A stretch of 7,577 nucleotides of DNA from Candidatus Izemoplasma sp. (GCA_007123975.1 SLFZ01000007.1:1-7577), one strand, 5' to 3'; positions 1 to 6,968 are shown, counted from the stretch's first letter. Notes: generated from the sequence alone by a model not told the origin. Numbers and translations: made by a program.

Positions 1-1283
1 ATGCCATCGCCACGATTGACGGTGTCACCATTAGCGTCGATGACTTCTTCGAATACATGGTTCGCCGTGTCGGCGCGATCGCGATTAGCGAACTCTACAA
101 ACGCGCGATGCTGTTTGAAGGCCCGCTCTTTGAAGAAAGGTTTGGTACCAACCGGAACCTACGCAGCACCGACGACCCGACCATTACCGAGTATCGACGT
201 GACATCAACACTGCCTACCGCACGTTCTCACAATTCTTTGGCGGCGAATTCCGTTGGGATGATTTCTTGTTCCTCGAAGGCTTTTACGACGATTTTGACT
301 ACGTCAGAAAACGCGTCCACATGGATTTAATCCCGCTGCTTTACCGCGACAACATCGACATCGATCGCGCGATTGATAAAGCCGTGGAAATGCGTGAAAT
401 CTACATCCACTTAAAAGTTGAAAACATTCTTATCTACGTTGACATGGACGGCGACTTAAGCCCCGACAACTTCGCCGACTTCCTTGACAACCACGACGAC
501 ATCGCTGCTTTCGAAACGATGCGCGACGCGCTTGAAGATTTAATCCTCGACATGTATGAAGACGGCGAATCGCTTGAAGACATTGTCGATTCCTTTAACA
601 GCGCCATCCGCATTGACGATGAATCGCCGTGGGCTGAGTACATCAACGCCGGCTTCAAGCTGATGTATGAAAATTTGACACCTGAAGACAACCAATACAT
701 CAACTTCTTCAACGTCGACCGTTTCGTGCCTGAGTTCAGCGAACGCTTGTATGCCATCTACGATTACTACATCATGCCTGAACGCCTTGACGACGACTTT
801 GTGCTCGATCCTTTCGGGTTGCTTGAAACGCGTTTTGGACTCCACTTAATTGGCACCTCAAAAGGCGACGCTGATGACCGTTTCATCATCCCGAGTGCCG
901 CCTTCGACGACCCTGAGGGCGAGTACGACCCGCGCTTTTTAAACGCCGATGACCTGCCGACTCGCGACCAGATTGAACTCTGGATGCAAGCCTTCATTGA
1001 GTCCACCTTCTTCGGCGACACAGACATTGCCGTTCCGGCCGACGTCGATCACGCCCTTGGCATTCACCTCGATGGATACTTGCGCAACACCTTACCAAAC
1101 CTGCAAGTGCAACAATCTTGGTTCGGCTTCCCGCAACTGGGAATTTCCGACCCCTTCGGTACCCTCTTGGTCATCGAAGAGATAATCGCCGCGGACGTGA
1201 CGTTCCCAATGTACAACGACCGCTTGCACAAGATGCTGGATGCGTGGCGCGCGCATTACCGCGTACGCACCGGCTACGAATAA
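1..1283 (+). CDS. PrsA-like parvulin-type peptidyl-prolyl isomerase (foldase), 5' end missing
   Basis: The frame is open to the left edge (first whole codon at 3), giving 426 visible residues and a TAA stop; the start and any lipoprotein signal peptide lie outside. It begins with AIATIDGVTISVDDFFEYM, the 'A-x-V-D/N-G-x-x-I-x-x-D-x-F' opening typical of the mature part of PrsA/SurA-type foldases just after the signal region. A parvulin-like core is faintly visible: ENILIYVD near residues 140-147, FVPEF near 241-245 and ETRFGLHLI near 275-283, matching the family's 'HILI', 'MVPEF' and 'xFGYHII' landmarks. The core spans more than the usual ~95 residues, and the GGDLG-like stretch is not clear. 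The protein is very rich in Asp and Glu and ends in a basic tail (AHYRVRTGYE). Members assist folding of exported proteins on the outer face of the membrane. A structural foldase without isomerase activity is possible. The ATG at 57 is an internal Met, not a start. Family call moderate; reading frame certain. Confidence 0.68.
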   Translation, partial: AIATIDGVTISVDDFFEYMVRRVGAIAISELYKRAMLFEGPLFEERFGTNRNLRSTDDPTITEYRRDINTAYRTFSQFFGGEFRWDDFLFLEGFYDDFDYVRKRVHMDLIPLLYRDNIDIDRAIDKAVEMREIYIHLKVENILIYVDMDGDLSPDNFADFLDNHDDIAAFETMRDALEDLILDMYEDGESLEDIVDSFNSAIRIDDESPWAEYINAGFKLMYENLTPEDNQYINFFNVDRFVPEFSERLYAIYDYYIMPERLDDDFVLDPFGLLETRFGLHLIGTSKGDADDRFIIPSAAFDDPEGEYDPRFLNADDLPTRDQIELWMQAFIESTFFGDTDIAVPADVDHALGIHLDGYLRNTLPNLQVQQSWFGFPQLGISDPFGTLLVIEEIIAADVTFPMYNDRLHKMLDAWRAHYRVRTGYE

Positions 1284-1290
1284 CACCTTT

Positions 1291-1316
1291 GCCCGCCGCT
1301 TGGCGGGCTTTTTTTT
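1291..1316 (+). terminator. Rho-independent terminator of the foldase gene
   Basis: A perfect 7-bp G+C stem, GCCCGCC (1291-1297) and GGCGGGC (1302-1308), closes a 4-base loop and is followed by eight T residues (1309-1316). It starts 8 bases after the foldase stop codon. Confidence 0.96.
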
Positions 1317-1321
1317 GCCAA

Positions 1322-1349
1322 AGAAAAAGGGAAGGCGAGGCCTTCCCTT
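1322..1349 (-). terminator. Rho-independent terminator of rplY
   Basis: On the minus strand a 10-bp stem (arms 1340-1349 and 1327-1336) encloses a 3-base loop (1337-1339). It is followed by a T-rich tail, TTT-C-TTT, read from 1326 down to 1320. It lies 6 bases past the rplY stop and sits tail to tail with the foldase terminator, so each converging transcript has its own stop. Confidence 0.93.
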
Positions 1350-1355
1350 ATGTGT

Positions 1356-1994
1356 TTACTCTTCTTCTTTTTCTTCGTCGTCAGCGTCGCCTTTTTGCTT
1401 AATGGCTTCAACTTCGACATCTTCGTCTTCGTCAACCGCTTCTTCGTCTTCAGTCGGTTCGTCTTCATAGGTCGGTTCGGTGACGTTGACAATCATCACG
1501 TCGTCGTCTTCAAGGACTTTCAAGCCCTCGGCGACGGTGAGGTCTTTGACGCGGAGCGCGTCGCCGTCCTCGAGCCCTTCAACATCGAGTTCGAAGCTCG
1601 ACACACCTTGACCAGGTGAGAACTCGGTTTCGATGGTGTCGTTGATGAGCTGGACAACCAATCCGCGGGCTTCGACTTCGGCTTTGTTGATGAGGTGCAC
1701 CGGAATGTCGGCGGTGATGCGGTCGGTGGCGGTAACCTTGATTAGGTCGAAGTGCAAGACCCGGTTGTGGTTGAGCGGGTCTTTTTGGACCTCTTTGATG
1801 TAGACTTGGTGTTGTTTGCCATCGAGTCTGATCTTAAAGGTCATGCTGGTTCCGTTTTTACGGTACAATTTTCCAAATTCCACCGCGTCGGCTTGCACCG
1901 GGGTCGAATCGATTTTTTTCCCGTAGATGACGCCCGGTACGAGGCCGTCTTCACGGACTTTTCGCAGCGGGTCTTGTCGTAGTGATAGTTTCAT
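1356..1994 (-). CDS. rplY: 50S ribosomal protein L25, two-domain CTC/TL5 type
   Basis: A 212-residue protein of the L25/CTC family, which binds 5S rRNA in the large ribosomal subunit. The N-terminal 5S-binding domain (about 1-90) has LRKVREDGLVPGVIYGK near 10-26, VYIKEVQKDPLNHNRVLHFDL near 64-84 and the typical VT/D-x-I linker. The C-terminal beta domain (about 91-172) starts TADIPVHLINKAE and carries LEDGDALRVKDL near 141-152 and GLKVLEDDDVMIVNV near 157-171. The last 36 residues are an acidic tail with 22 Asp/Glu, a common feature of CTC-type proteins though strong here. The N terminus is a few residues shorter than usual. I chose the ATG at 1994 over the one at 2012 because AGAGGAG lies 8 bases upstream of it and the upstream ATG would have this ribosome site inside the gene. 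It has its own promoter and terminator and so looks monocistronic, although read-through from yhaM is possible. Confidence 0.96.
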   Translation of the reverse strand: MKLSLRQDPLRKVREDGLVPGVIYGKKIDSTPVQADAVEFGKLYRKNGTSMTFKIRLDGKQHQVYIKEVQKDPLNHNRVLHFDLIKVTATDRITADIPVHLINKAEVEARGLVVQLINDTIETEFSPGQGVSSFELDVEGLEDGDALRVKDLTVAEGLKVLEDDDVMIVNVTEPTYEDEPTEDEEAVDEDEDVEVEAIKQKGDADDEEKEEE

Positions 1995-2002
1995 AATGTT
2001 GA

Positions 2003-2009
2003 CTCCTCT
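2003..2009 (-). promoter_or_regulatory. Ribosome binding site deciding the rplY start
   Basis: AGAGGAG on the minus strand, 8 bases before the ATG at 1994. It lies within the six extra codons a start at 2012 would add, so the shorter protein is preferred. Confidence 0.88.
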
Positions 2010-2024
2010 CATTGATATGCTTGC

Positions 2025-2038
2025 CGTGCGTTCGCACG
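2025..2038 (-). repeat. Short perfect inverted repeat in the rplY leader
   Basis: CGTGCG (2025-2030) and CGCACG (2033-2038) form a perfect 6-bp inverted repeat with a 2-base spacer, in practice a 5-bp stem with a 4-base loop in RNA. It lies between the predicted rplY transcription start and the ribosome binding site. No T-run follows, so it is not a terminator for yhaM. Its role is unknown; it could be an RNA hairpin in the leader or a DNA site. Confidence 0.6.
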
Positions 2039-2047
2039 ATTGTTAAT

Positions 2048-2076
2048 AGTTTACCACAGCCGCTATGCTTTGTCTA
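2048..2076 (-). promoter_or_regulatory. Predicted sigma-A-type promoter for rplY
   Basis: On the minus strand, TAGACA (2071-2076, 5 of 6 to TTGACA) is separated by exactly 17 bases from TAAACT (2048-2053, 4 of 6 to TATAAT). TGG precedes the -10 as an extended TGn element. The -35 overlaps the yhaM stop codon. A start near 2041 would give a leader of about 46 bases. Confidence 0.72.
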
Positions 2077-3003
2077 TTTTTTCATTTTCGCCTTGTAATA
2101 GCGCTCACGCTCAAGCACCGGAAGCGACTGGGTGAAGCTGCCTTCGTCGGTGTTTTCAAGCGCTTCGCCAAGGACGGCGAACTTAGAATCGATGTTGTCG
2201 ATAAAGTGGAGCGCAAGGGCTTCAGGGACGTTGGGCTTTTTCGGTGAGCCGAAGTTGCCGTAGTAATGATGGCTTAAGATAATGTGCTCAAGCAACATCC
2301 GCTCTTCGGTCTCATAAAGGCCATGGTCTTGGGCCGTTATGGTGATTTCTTTGACGCCCATCGTGATGTGGCCGATCAAGCGTCCTTCGGTGGTGTACTC
2401 GGGCTCTTTGTAGTTGGAGAGTTCGACGGTTTTGCAGACGTCATGAAGGATGATGCCCGCGTAAAGCAGATCGGCGTTTAGGAAGTCGTAGACGCTTAAA
2501 AGCCCCTCGGCAACGCGAAACATCGTTTCCGTGTGGTGGGCGAGCCCGCCGATGTAGGCGTGGTGAAAGCGCGTCGCCGCCGGGTAAAGATAGAAACGGT
2601 CTTTGTATTTGTCGTAGATGGTCGTCGTGATGGTTTTCACCGTCGGGTTTTCGATTTTCGCCATGTACGACTCAATCGACGCCTTGACCTTTTCGATGTC
2701 GGCCGGGGCGAAAGTGTAAAAGATACGCATAAGGCGTTCTTTTTCGCCGAGCGTGTCGGCCTTTTTCTCCATCGGCACATACGAAACCACAAGGAGCTGA
2801 TCCTTTTCGTTATGCACGGTCGGTTCAGTCTCAAAATAGTACACGTCACCGTCGTTTAGGCGAATGTTTTCATCGATGCGTAGCGTCGTCGGGCGTTGCT
2901 TCACCGGATCTTTGACAGCCTCTTCTTCGGTGAGCACACTCAGCGTGTTGGTGTCGTAAGATGTCGGGTTGGTGGAGATTACTTTTGCGTAAAATTCACT
3001 CAT
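2074..3003 (-). CDS. yhaM: YhaM-family 3'-5' exoribonuclease (OB-fold plus HD domain)
   Basis: A 309-residue cytoplasmic protein close to the ~314 residues of Bacillus YhaM, a metal-dependent 3'-5' exonuclease acting on RNA ends. The N-terminal part (about 1-95) corresponds to the OB-fold nucleic-acid-binding domain. The HD domain follows: FHHAYIGGLAHHTETM near 146-161, the diagnostic HD pair in ILHDVCK (H187, D188), GRLIGHITMG near 207-216, LEHIILSHH near 238-246, GSPKKP near 252-257 and ALHFIDNIDSK near 264-274. Two family positions look altered: the usual SHHG is SHHY, and the acidic residue usually before Y/F-GSP is Asn (N250). The start at 3003 is supported by AAAGGA (3011-3016) 7 bases upstream. 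That site lies in the last codons of pulA, whose stop is one base away, so the two are very likely co-transcribed and translationally coupled. The stop is TAG. Confidence 0.95.
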   Translation of the reverse strand: MSEFYAKVISTNPTSYDTNTLSVLTEEEAVKDPVKQRPTTLRIDENIRLNDGDVYYFETEPTVHNEKDQLLVVSYVPMEKKADTLGEKERLMRIFYTFAPADIEKVKASIESYMAKIENPTVKTITTTIYDKYKDRFYLYPAATRFHHAYIGGLAHHTETMFRVAEGLLSVYDFLNADLLYAGIILHDVCKTVELSNYKEPEYTTEGRLIGHITMGVKEITITAQDHGLYETEERMLLEHIILSHHYYGNFGSPKKPNVPEALALHFIDNIDSKFAVLGEALENTDEGSFTQSLPVLERERYYKAKMKK

Positions 3004-3004
3004 G

Positions 3005-5077
3005 TTATCGTCCTTTCAGCACGGTGGTGGCGATGCCTTCAAGCGTCAGCATGCCATCGAGCAATGTCGCGTTCGCATCGGCGGTGAAGCGCACTTCGGC
3101 CTCGCGGTCGACGCTTAAGCGCTCGGTCCCGAGGCGCGGTTTAAAGATGACGACGAGGGTCTCGTTTTCACCGTGTATTTGATAGAGTAAACTGCCCTGT
3201 TTGGTTTTTTCAACCTGCACAGCGCGGTTGATGGTCGGTTTGGATTTGAGCCGGAAGAGCGGCTCACGTTTGCGCATGTCGATCAGCTGTTTAAGACGGG
3301 TAATGGCGTCTTGATGGGTATCGACAAGCGCCCAGTCAATGCGGTTGACGTGGTCGCCGCTTTGGTAACTGTTTTCGTCCATCCCTTTGGTGCGCATGAA
3401 CTCTTGGCCCATGTGGATAAAGGGCACCCCTTGCGCGAGCACGGTCATGGCGGTGGCGAGTTCTTGATGGCGGTGGCGCGTTTCTTCGTCAACCTCAGGC
3501 ATCGCTGCCTGGATTTTATCGTATAAAGTATGGTTGTCGTGGCAGGCCACGTAGTTGATCGATTGGGCAGGCCAGGCGAAGCGGTAAACCGAGCCTTTAA
3601 GCAGTCGCTCAAGGACGTTCGTGTCGGAGACGCCGCCGAGCGCAAAACCTCTGACGTCGAGTTTAAAGGTCGACCCCTTCATCGCTTCTCGAAAACTGTC
3701 GTTAAAGAAGCCGATGGTGAGCACCACATCGTCGTTGCGTTGGTGGGTGCGTTTGGCGTCGGGCAAGGTGGAGTGTATGTTCCATCCTTCTCCGTACACG
3801 ATGATGTCTTTGCGATGGTTTTCAAGGCGCTGTCGCAAACGGTGCATCGTCGTGATGTCAATGAGCCCCATGAGGTCGAAGCGGAACCCGTCGACGTGAT
3901 AGCGCGTGGCGAAATGCATGACGCTGTCGACGATGAGTTTGCGAATCATCCGACGCTCGGTCGCAAGATCGTTCCCGCAGCCACTCGCCTCCGTCAACAT
4001 CCCGCGCTTATCGTAGCGGAAGGCGTAGCCGGGAACGAGTTTTTCAAGGGAAAATCGCTCGGCGTCGTAGACGTGGTTGTAGACCACGTCCATGACGACG
4101 CGCAAGCCCGCTTGGTGGTGTGCGTCGATCATCTGGCGCAGCTCTTTGATGCGGGCGTAGGGGTCGTTTGGGTCGGACGCATACGAGCCTTCCGGAACGA
4201 AGTATTGCATCGGGTTATAACCCCAGTTGTATTCTGATTGTGGGTTCGTTTCGTCGATGCCTTCAAAATCGTAAAACGGCAGGTATTGCACGTGCGTGAC
4301 GCCGAGGTCAACGAGGTAATCGAGGCCCGCCGGGCGTCCGCAGGGTGTTTTCAACCCGTGCCGTGAGGCGGCGAGGTAGGTCGATGGGGTGTCGAGGTTG
4401 AGCGACGAATCGCTTGTGAGATCGCGGACGCTCGCTTCGTAAATGACGGCGTCGGTCGGGTCGCCTGAAAATTCCGGTGCGGGGGTGATGTTTTCGCCGA
4501 AGGCTTTCGCTTGGTCGACGACGACGTTGTATTCGCCGTTGGCGGTCGAGGCGATGGCGTAGGGATCGTTGGCGATGACCATGCGTCCGTTCACATCGGC
4601 GTGCAAGCGGTATCGAGCGCCTTCGTGGTCGCCCTCTAAGGTAAGCGACCAGACGCCTTGGTTGTCGTAGCGGAAATCGTGGTACGTGGTTCCGTTCGCA
4701 TCGACGCGTTCTAGTTTGATCGCCTTGGCGATCGGCGTCCAGACTTTAAACCGAGTCTCCTCGGGACTGTAGGTGTGGCCGAGGTCGCCGCCGTCGTAGG
4801 CGTAAAGGTCATCAAAGGCTTCGGTGCGGACGATTTTTCCGCTGTGCAAGGGCATCGTCTGGCCGGTGTCGGCTTCGACGACGTAGCGCTTGTTCAAAAA
4901 GACGAAGCCGGCGTAGCTGAGGGTATATTTGCAGCGGTCGCCGACACGCTCGTGCGTGTCGATGGTGAGTGGGGCCACTTCGTCGTTGCCGCGGAGATGA
5001 AACGCTTTCGGGGTTTTACCCTTGGTTTCAACGATGACGGTGAGGCGGCGGAAATCATCTAAGTATGCTTCATTCAT
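3005..5077 (-). CDS. pulA: Type I pullulanase (intracellular alpha-1,6-glucan debranching enzyme, GH13)
   Basis: A 690-residue enzyme hydrolysing alpha-1,6 branch links in pullulan, glycogen or limit dextrins; family members are about 700 residues. An N-terminal region (1-95) precedes a CBM48-like domain (about 96-185, beginning LGHTYSPEETRFKVWTP). The GH13 barrel follows with the type I signature YNWGYNP (283-289). Region I is DVVYNH (330-335), region II is GFRFDLMG with nucleophile D401, region III is YGEGW with acid/base E430, and region IV is YVACHDNHT with D514. All three catalytic carboxylates are present. A beta-sandwich domain ends the protein. No signal peptide is visible, so it should act in the cytoplasm. 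I chose the ATG at 5077 because AAAGGAG lies 7 bases upstream; an open frame to 5137 adds only 20 residues read from inside cca. It overlaps the end of cca by 8 bases and is followed one base later by yhaM. Confidence 0.97.
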   Translation of the reverse strand: MNEAYLDDFRRLTVIVETKGKTPKAFHLRGNDEVAPLTIDTHERVGDRCKYTLSYAGFVFLNKRYVVEADTGQTMPLHSGKIVRTEAFDDLYAYDGGDLGHTYSPEETRFKVWTPIAKAIKLERVDANGTTYHDFRYDNQGVWSLTLEGDHEGARYRLHADVNGRMVIANDPYAIASTANGEYNVVVDQAKAFGENITPAPEFSGDPTDAVIYEASVRDLTSDSSLNLDTPSTYLAASRHGLKTPCGRPAGLDYLVDLGVTHVQYLPFYDFEGIDETNPQSEYNWGYNPMQYFVPEGSYASDPNDPYARIKELRQMIDAHHQAGLRVVMDVVYNHVYDAERFSLEKLVPGYAFRYDKRGMLTEASGCGNDLATERRMIRKLIVDSVMHFATRYHVDGFRFDLMGLIDITTMHRLRQRLENHRKDIIVYGEGWNIHSTLPDAKRTHQRNDDVVLTIGFFNDSFREAMKGSTFKLDVRGFALGGVSDTNVLERLLKGSVYRFAWPAQSINYVACHDNHTLYDKIQAAMPEVDEETRHRHQELATAMTVLAQGVPFIHMGQEFMRTKGMDENSYQSGDHVNRIDWALVDTHQDAITRLKQLIDMRKREPLFRLKSKPTINRAVQVEKTKQGSLLYQIHGENETLVVIFKPRLGTERLSVDREAEVRFTADANATLLDGMLTLEGIATTVLKGR

Positions 5078-6251
5078 GGGGATTCTCCTTTGGCAGCGTG
5101 TGAGCGAACCGTTCGGCTTCCTTGCGAAGCGCGTCACGGTCGTTGGGCAGGCGTCGGTTGATCACTTCAAGCACGAGGTGATCGATGATGAAACCGATGT
5201 CAGAACGGCGTTTGTAGGGGGTTTCTTTGAGAATGTCTTCGCCTTTAAAGGCCAAGTCGCAGACGGCGCGAATCGGCAACGACGCATCCATCGCGATGAT
5301 GTCTGCTTCTGCGTCTTTCATGCCTTGAATGCGATTGACGGTGTTCACAAAGAGGCAGATGTCTTTTCCGAACTGAAACAGGTGTTCGGGCTTGAACCCG
5401 TCTTCGCGGGTTTGGTGGTGGAGGTTGAAGGCCGTGCGGTAAAGTTTCTGTTGGCGGTTTGAAAACTTATAGGCATCGAGTGCCTCAGGCGTTTCAAGCA
5501 CGAATGTCGCAAACGCGGCGTCGGGGTCGTAGTCGAGCGGGGTTTTTGCCAAGCGAGCGACGCCAGCCTCGGCGTGCGGCAAATGCGCTGAAAACCCTGA
5601 TTCTCGCATGCGCAAAAGCGCCTTGCGTTTGTGGTTGCCTTCAAACAGTTTAACAAGTTCATCTCGAATGCGTTCAATGGCGACGTGCTCAATGTTCTCA
5701 CCGATCGTGCGGATCGCCTCGAAGGTGTCGGCGTCGATGTCAAAACCGAGCTTGGCGACGAAACGAAACGCCCTGAGCATTCTCAGCGCGTCTTCGGTGA
5801 AACGGTCGGTCGGTTTGCCGATCGTGCGTAGCTTTTTCGCGTTTAAGTCGTCAAGCCCATCGTGGTGGTCGAGGATGTTTTCGTCGGCGTCCATGATGAG
5901 TTGGTTGACGGTGAAATCACGCCGCGCCAGGTCCTCTTCTAGCGTCGCGTCAAAGCGGACGTTGTCAGGCCTGCGCATGTCGGCGTAGCCGGCTTCGGTT
6001 CGAAACGTGGTCACTTCAAACGGTGTTCCCTCGACGATGACCGTGACGGTGCCGTATTTCTCGCCCGTTAAGACAACCTTTTCGAAGAGTTCACCGACCC
6101 GCAGAGGCGTGGCGTCGGTGGTGATGTCGACGTCGTCGGTGGCGATGCCAAGCAGGCGGTCGCGAACAAACCCGCCGACGAAATAGGCCTGGTGGCCGTG
6201 GCGGGTTAAGGTGCGGATAATTGTCTTGCCTTTGTCGAGCGTGGAATGCAT
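5070..6251 (-). CDS. cca: CCA tRNA nucleotidyltransferase (class II CCA-adding enzyme)
   Basis: A 393-residue enzyme that builds or repairs the 3' CCA end of tRNAs from CTP and ATP without a nucleic acid template. Motif A comprises VGGFVRD (25-31) and DDVDIT, with metal-binding D40 and D42. Motif B is RRDFTVNQL (110-118). Motif C lies around GKPTDRF. Motif D is EDALRMLRA, with E153, D154 and R157 as the nucleotide-selecting residues. As I recall, these numbers match the Bacillus stearothermophilus enzyme, which supports the ATG at 6251 over one at 6278. The helical neck, body and tail domains follow, and length is normal. GGTG (6257-6260) is a weak ribosome site 5 bases upstream of 6251; nothing suitable precedes 6278, and that codon lies inside the predicted promoter. 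It is the first gene of a run with pulA and yhaM. Its TGA stop overlaps the pulA start, showing that TGA is a stop codon here. Confidence 0.96.
   Translation of the reverse strand: MHSTLDKGKTIIRTLTRHGHQAYFVGGFVRDRLLGIATDDVDITTDATPLRVGELFEKVVLTGEKYGTVTVIVEGTPFEVTTFRTEAGYADMRRPDNVRFDATLEEDLARRDFTVNQLIMDADENILDHHDGLDDLNAKKLRTIGKPTDRFTEDALRMLRAFRFVAKLGFDIDADTFEAIRTIGENIEHVAIERIRDELVKLFEGNHKRKALLRMRESGFSAHLPHAEAGVARLAKTPLDYDPDAAFATFVLETPEALDAYKFSNRQQKLYRTAFNLHHQTREDGFKPEHLFQFGKDICLFVNTVNRIQGMKDAEADIIAMDASLPIRAVCDLAFKGEDILKETPYKRRSDIGFIIDHLVLEVINRRLPNDRDALRKEAERFAHTLPKENPHE
5085..5091 (-). promoter_or_regulatory. Ribosome binding site deciding the pulA start
   Basis: AAAGGAG on the minus strand, inside the last codons of cca and 7 bases before the pulA ATG at 5077. 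It excludes the longer 710-residue reading and suggests translation coupled to cca termination, since the cca TGA lies just downstream of the pulA ATG. Confidence 0.9.
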
Positions 6252-6266
6252 GCTATCACCAGTTGA

Positions 6267-6295
6267 ATTATACACCATTCATGGACATTTTTCCA
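6267..6295 (-). promoter_or_regulatory. Predicted sigma-A-type promoter for cca-pulA-yhaM
   Basis: On the minus strand, TGGAAA (6290-6295, 4 of 6 to TTGACA) and a perfect TATAAT (6267-6272) are separated by 17 bases. Transcription would begin near 6260, leaving a leader of only about 10 bases before the cca ATG at 6251. The -35 overlaps one arm of a palindrome. Confidence 0.65.
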
Positions 6296-6297
6296 TG
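6280..6297. repeat. Palindrome in the cca/yigZ divergent promoter region
   Basis: CATGGA (6280-6285) and TCCATG (6292-6297) form a perfect 6-bp inverted repeat around a 6-base spacer. It falls between the -10 and -35 of the predicted cca promoter, overlapping the -35, and 8 bases upstream of the predicted yigZ -35. The placement suits an operator, but no regulator gene is in view and an arm this short can arise by chance. Confidence 0.45.
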
Positions 6298-6305
6298 TTT
6301 GCGTG

Positions 6306-6333
6306 CTGAAAAGATTGGTGCTTGTTGTATAAT
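6306..6333 (+). promoter_or_regulatory. Predicted sigma-A-type promoter for yigZ
   Basis: CTGAAA (6306-6311, 4 of 6 to TTGACA), a 16-base spacer and a perfect TATAAT (6328-6333). Transcription would start near 6340, just before the ribosome binding site, giving a leader of about 15 bases. Confidence 0.65.
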
Positions 6334-6342
6334 TAAATCAAC

Positions 6343-6348
6343 GGAGGG
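6343..6348 (+). promoter_or_regulatory. Ribosome binding site deciding the yigZ start
   Basis: GGAGGG abuts the ATG at 6349 with no spacing, too close for initiation there, but lies an ideal 6 bases before the GTG at 6355. It therefore selects the GTG. Confidence 0.85.
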
Positions 6349-6354
6349 ATGCCC

Positions 6355-6966
6355 GTGGATAGCATTAAACGCGCCGTCAAGGAAACGCTGGAAATCAAGA
6401 AATCAACGTTCATCGCATACGTAAGGCCAGCGGCCTTTATCAAAGACATCGAACACGCCTTGCGCGAGATCCGCGCCGCCCATCCTGATGCGGCGCACCA
6501 CTGCATCGCTTACGTGCTCGGTCATGACGGGGAAACACAAAAATTTGACGACGACGGTGAGCCCGCGCACACCGCGGGTAAACCGATGCTTGAGGTGTTG
6601 CGCAAACAACATCTCACCAACGTCCTCTGTGTGGTCGTGCGGTATTTCGGTGGCGTTAAACTCGGTGCCGGCGGCTTGGTGCGCGCCTACACCAAAGCGA
6701 CAAGCGAAGCGCTTAAGAAAGCTGGAAGGACGACGCCAGTCGCCATCTCGCGGCTGCATGTCCACGTCGACTTTGCCGATTCAGGCGGCGTCGAACGCGC
6801 ACTGCGGGAACACGGCACCCTCATCGATTCGGTCTACACCGACCACGTGCAATTCGTCGTCGACGTGACGGACGATGCGGTAGAGATGTTGCGTCAAATA
6901 CTCCGCGACCTGACGCGCGGGAAAGCACTTGTTGAGACAGCTTCCAATCACACCATCTATAAATAA
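6355..6966 (+). CDS. yigZ: YigZ/IMPACT family protein (UPF0029 plus DUF1949)
   Basis: A 203-residue cytoplasmic protein, matching the 205-217 residues of E. coli YigZ and Bacillus YvyE. The N-terminal UPF0029/IMPACT domain opens with the family's ETLEIKKSTFIAYVRP (residues 8-23). It carries HHCIAYVLG, the QKFDDDGEPAHTAGKPML stretch, and the signature VVVRYFGGVKLGAGGLVRAY around 97-116. The C-terminal part from about 130 fits the DUF1949 ferredoxin-like domain. The molecular role in bacteria is unsettled; the eukaryotic relative IMPACT/Yih1 modulates translation control through GCN1, and a ribosome- or RNA-related job is often suggested. The start is GTG at 6355, chosen by ribosome-site spacing; it gives the expected MDS-type N terminus. 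It is transcribed alone, away from cca, and ends in a strong terminator. Confidence 0.95.
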   Translation: MDSIKRAVKETLEIKKSTFIAYVRPAAFIKDIEHALREIRAAHPDAAHHCIAYVLGHDGETQKFDDDGEPAHTAGKPMLEVLRKQHLTNVLCVVVRYFGGVKLGAGGLVRAYTKATSEALKKAGRTTPVAISRLHVHVDFADSGGVERALREHGTLIDSVYTDHVQFVVDVTDDAVEMLRQILRDLTRGKALVETASNHTIYK

Positions 6967-6968
6967 TC

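Noticed and set aside
1..330. 109-residue open frame beginning with ATG at position 1
   Set aside because: Low-complexity Ser/Thr-rich translation out of frame with the foldase gene, which has family motifs across the same bases.
1350..1619. Phe/Val-rich + strand open frame that looks hydrophobic and membrane-like
   Set aside because: It is the complement of the acidic-tail codons of L25 (GAA/GAC read backwards as TTC/GTC), not a real membrane protein.
2025..2038. Leader hairpin as a terminator for yhaM
   Set aside because: The stem is short, no T-run follows on the minus strand, and it lies downstream of the predicted rplY transcription start.
3530..4237. 235-residue open frame on the + strand
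   Set aside because: It lies antisense to the catalytic region of pulA, has no ribosome site or family motif, and mirrors the codon pattern of the real gene.
5070..5072. Possible use of TGA as tryptophan, as in Mycoplasma
   Set aside because: TGA ends cca at the expected family length and overlaps the pulA start; Trp in the other genes is TGG with no in-frame TGA.
5078..5137. N-terminal 20-residue extension of pullulanase
   Set aside because: The extension is read from inside cca, contains the AAAGGAG ribosome site, and has no family similarity or signal peptide character.
5022..5462. 146-residue open frame on the + strand
   Set aside because: Antisense shadow of the cca 3' end and pulA 5' end; the composition reflects the opposite strand's codons.
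6403..6765. 120-residue open frame on the minus strand inside yigZ
   Set aside because: Antisense to the conserved UPF0029 core; no independent signals.
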